Below, piece by piece: positions 62,027 to 64,000 of a DNA stretch of 64,000 nucleotides. Every line of letters begins with the position of its first letter. Position 1 is the stretch's first letter. The notes under the pieces are model-generated. The model was not told the DNA's origin. It ran no database searches and saw nothing but the letters and a program-made list of their open reading frames with translations. The stretch is taken from NCBI GenBank assembly GCA_023436065.1, contig JAEZKU010000024.1, positions 372,001 through 436,000 of the forward strand, written 5' to 3'. This stretch comes from Bacillota bacterium (GTDB lineage Bacteria > Bacillota > Clostridia > Lachnospirales > Lachnospiraceae). Position numbers and translations under genes: made by a program.

Positions 62027-63178
62027 TCATGAATACCTCTTCATCGAAATCCACTGAAGGAGGAGGATGATTATGCTTGCCAATAAAGTTATTATAATGA
62101 TATTTTGAATACCGCTCAGGTTGATGACGACGGCCGCCAGACCGGAACCTATCGCACTCCCTAATTGAAGCGACGAGCTATTGATGCTGATCATGAAGCT
62201 GGACTTATTCTCTGTTACCTGAGCTATTCCTGTATTGAGCTGTAAGCCCGTGAACCATCCGCTCATAATCCAGAGTATTGCAAGGAGTACACTGAACCAC
62301 TGAACAGGCTGAAATACAAGTATCAGAAGGATCAGGGCAGTTTGAATCACAGCACCCAGAAGCATCGATTTAGCATAACCGATATGATCCGATACATAAC
62401 CGCCTAGCAGATTACCTAAGAAGCTTGCAACTCCCAAAAGGATCAGAATAACACTCATCGCAGCCTCCAGGGATGGGTATAGAAGCAACAAATAAGGTGT
62501 AATATAGGTGTAAAATGCATTATAGCCTATAAACATAAACAGAGTAAATGCGATGATTAAGAGAACCCTAAGATCCTTAAAATACTGTAATTCTTTCTTC
62601 AGTTCCAATTTTGTGGAGGAATGATCTCCTTCCGGCAAAAATATCGCAAAGTATATCAGAGACAGTATCATAATAATACCCAATATCCAGAAAACAGTAC
62701 GCCATTCGAAGACTGCGGATAAGACACGCGTCAGTGGTATACCTACGACAAGCGCCATAGCACTGCCCGCCAAATAGAAAGCCATAGAACGGCCTTGTCT
62801 TTCTTTTGAAGAAAGCGATACAACCATTGAAATGGCTAAAACTCCATAGCTGTTAGCAGCTATTCCCATGATGAGTCGAATGGCAAGTAACTGTCCAAAG
62901 CTTTGTGCATAAACAAGTGCAACCGTCATCAGTATCGTAATTATCAGCATGATCTTCAGCATCCTGACCCGTTCAATTCTCCTGAACATAATCAGGGTAA
63001 TTGGCATTCCGAATGCGGCACCATAGGAATACATGGTATTTAATAAACCGGAATCAGCCACTGAAATATTCAGTGAGTCGGCAACAATATCTAAAATACC
63101 ACTAAAAGTACTGGAAGTCATTACAAGTACAAAGCTCATCAGGGTAAAAACCATTAAGGTTATATTCGTCTTCTTCAT
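62027..63178 (-). CDS. MFS exporter, 12-helix AraJ/sugar-efflux type
   Basis: A 383-residue transporter with 12 hydrophobic segments. It is of the DHA1/AraJ type: YGAAFGMPITLIMFRRIERVRML and AIRLIMGIAANSYGVLAISM, each read in parts, correspond to the first half, and GYVSDHIGYAKSMLLG to motif A of the second half. CGGAGAACAG precedes the ATG. It is 49 bases after an aldo/keto reductase gene, perhaps co-transcribed. The exported compound is unknown. Confidence 0.88.
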   Translation of the reverse strand: MKKTNITLMVFTLMSFVLVMTSSTFSGILDIVADSLNISVADSGLLNTMYSYGAAFGMPITLIMFRRIERVRMLKIMLIITILMTVALVYAQSFGQLLAIRLIMGIAANSYGVLAISMVVSLSSKERQGRSMAFYLAGSAMALVVGIPLTRVLSAVFEWRTVFWILGIIMILSLIYFAIFLPEGDHSSTKLELKKELQYFKDLRVLLIIAFTLFMFIGYNAFYTYITPYLLLLYPSLEAAMSVILILLGVASFLGNLLGGYVSDHIGYAKSMLLGAVIQTALILLILVFQPVQWFSVLLAILWIMSGWFTGLQLNTGIAQVTENKSSFMISINSSSLQLGSAIGSGLAAVVINLSGIQNIIIITLLASIIILLLQWISMKRYS

Positions 63179-63227
63179 TCTGTTCTCCGTAAGTTTCTTA
63201 TGTAAGGCATGAGCCGGTTATCATTTT

Positions 63228-64000
63228 TTACTTAATTTTTTGTGTGAAATCAACCATGGCTTCTGATATCTTAATCTGCTGCGGGCAGACCTCTTCACAG
63301 CTTCTGCATCCGATACAGGCACTGGGTCTCTTTTCTTTCGAAAGGACTGCCAGTACCATGGGTGCGATAAAACCGCCACCCGTATAGCTGTGTTCATTAT
63401 ATAAACCTAATAAGGTGGGGATGTCAAGCTCCTGCGGGCAATGACTCGTACAATACCGACAAGCCGTGCAGGGGAGTATTTTTTTGCTCAGCATCTCCTC
63501 TGCTATATTCAAGATTAGTGTGTTTTCTTCATTGCTCAGAAGCTTCTCTTCTTCGAAGGTATGAATGTTTTCAACCATTTGCCCGTAATTAGACATTCCT
63601 GACAATATGACCGTAACACTCGGTAATGACAGTAAAAAGCGAAAAGCCCATGCCGGTATCTTCTCCTCAGGGCGGAATGCCTTAAGCCTGTTCTCATGCT
63701 CTTCTGACAATTTGCACAGGCTTCCCCCACGAAGAGGTTCCATTACCCATACCGGAAGCTGATATTCTGCCGCAAGCTCAACTTTTGCCTTCGCATTCTG
63801 GAAGCTCCAGTCAAGATAGTTCAGCTGGATCTGGCAAAATTCCATTTTGTCTCCATATCCCTCCAGGAAACGTTTCATTACCTCATAGCTTCCGTGTACA
63901 GAGAACCCAAGATGACGAATTCGTCCATTCTCCTTTTGTTTTACCAAATAATCATATATCCCATAGCTCGGGTCCAGATAGGCATCAATATTCATCTCAC
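63228..64000 (-). CDS. Aldo/keto reductase with C-terminal 4Fe-4S domain (5' end cut)
   Basis: The frame stays open to the window end, so the N-terminal part with the catalytic Tyr is not seen. What is visible is the second half of the TIM barrel (IRHLGFSVHGS, QIQLNYLDWS, VWVMEPLRGG, LSLPSVTVILSGMS) and a C-terminal ferredoxin-like domain with CTACRYCTSHCP and CIGCRSCEEVCP, two 4Fe-4S sites. This is a common anaerobe form of aldo/keto reductase. The visible internal ATG near 63995 is unlikely to be the true start. Confidence 0.9.
   Translation of the reverse strand, partial: EMNIDAYLDPSYGIYDYLVKQKENGRIRHLGFSVHGSYEVMKRFLEGYGDKMEFCQIQLNYLDWSFQNAKAKVELAAEYQLPVWVMEPLRGGSLCKLSEEHENRLKAFRPEEKIPAWAFRFLLSLPSVTVILSGMSNYGQMVENIHTFEEEKLLSNEENTLILNIAEEMLSKKILPCTACRYCTSHCPQELDIPTLLGLYNEHSYTGGGFIAPMVLAVLSKEKRPSACIGCRSCEEVCPQQIKISEAMVDFTQKIK

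Noticed and set aside
1..64000. CRISPR arrays, tRNA, rRNA and complete insertion sequences
   Set aside because: I found no regularly spaced repeat-spacer pattern, no cloverleaf or rRNA-like segment and no transposase frame in the window.

Overview
The window looks like chromosomal DNA from a low-GC, spore-forming Gram-positive anaerobe of the Lachnospiraceae / Clostridium cluster XIVa type (inference). The reasons are strong GGAGG ribosome sites, lipobox lipoproteins, clustered two-component systems, many sugar ABC transporters, a phosphoketolase, a T-box leader, a CmpB-type membrane protein and a possible SPOCS-type spore protein. No tRNA, rRNA, CRISPR array, phage block or transposase gene was seen. 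Both window ends cut genes or may cut them.

Layout. 0.3-3.1 kb: lipoprotein / OmpR regulator / sensor kinase operon. 3.4-10.7 kb: nitroreductase, a complete Ggu/Mms-type monosaccharide ABC transporter, its likely DeoR-family repressor with an operator array, and an orphan RbsA-like ATPase. 10.8-12.5 kb: AlaA-type aminotransferase behind a T-box leader. 12.6-16.1 kb: LacI regulator, GH4 6-phospho-glycosidase and BadF-type sugar kinase. 16.3-20.7 kb: SPOCS-like protein, CmpB-like membrane protein and phosphoketolase. 20.8-30.3 kb: small stress and housekeeping genes, two DEAD-box helicases, an SGNH hydrolase, endonuclease IV beside a truncated acetyltransferase, and an EmrB-type exporter. 30.6-34.1 kb: intracellular GH43, Gfo/Idh oxidoreductase and a C45-like amidohydrolase. 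34.2-36.4 kb: a Family 2A encapsulin shell gene overlapping a SufS-type cysteine desulfurase. 36.6-38.6 kb: pseudouridine catabolism (psuG, HTH-PfkB kinase). 38.8-43.0 kb: regulators, effector-binding proteins and small enzymes. 43.2-52.4 kb: a YtfQRT-YjfF-type sugar transporter with its own YesMN-type two-component system and a second binding protein. 52.6-56.5 kb: alpha/beta hydrolase, large HTH protein and secreted PQQ-type beta-propeller. 56.6-61.9 kb: FtsX-type ABC exporter with a two-component system. 62.0-64.0 kb: MFS exporter and a ferredoxin-type aldo/keto reductase cut by the window end.

How it fits together. Much of the region serves plant- or host-glycan use: two ABC importers each carry a local regulator, GH43 and GH4 enzymes cleave short glycosides inside the cell, and phosphoketolase can turn pentose phosphate into acetyl phosphate. 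PsuG/PsuK feed ribose 5-phosphate into the same pool. The most notable system is the encapsulin-desulfurase pair, a protein nanocompartment of the sulfur-metabolism type, here with an unusually short cargo N-terminus. Other notable signals are a pair of related, hairpin-forming MITE-like elements about 11 kb apart, one of which supplies a stop codon; a three-copy TTCGTTT operator just downstream of a transporter promoter; and intercistronic stem-loops after both binding-protein genes.
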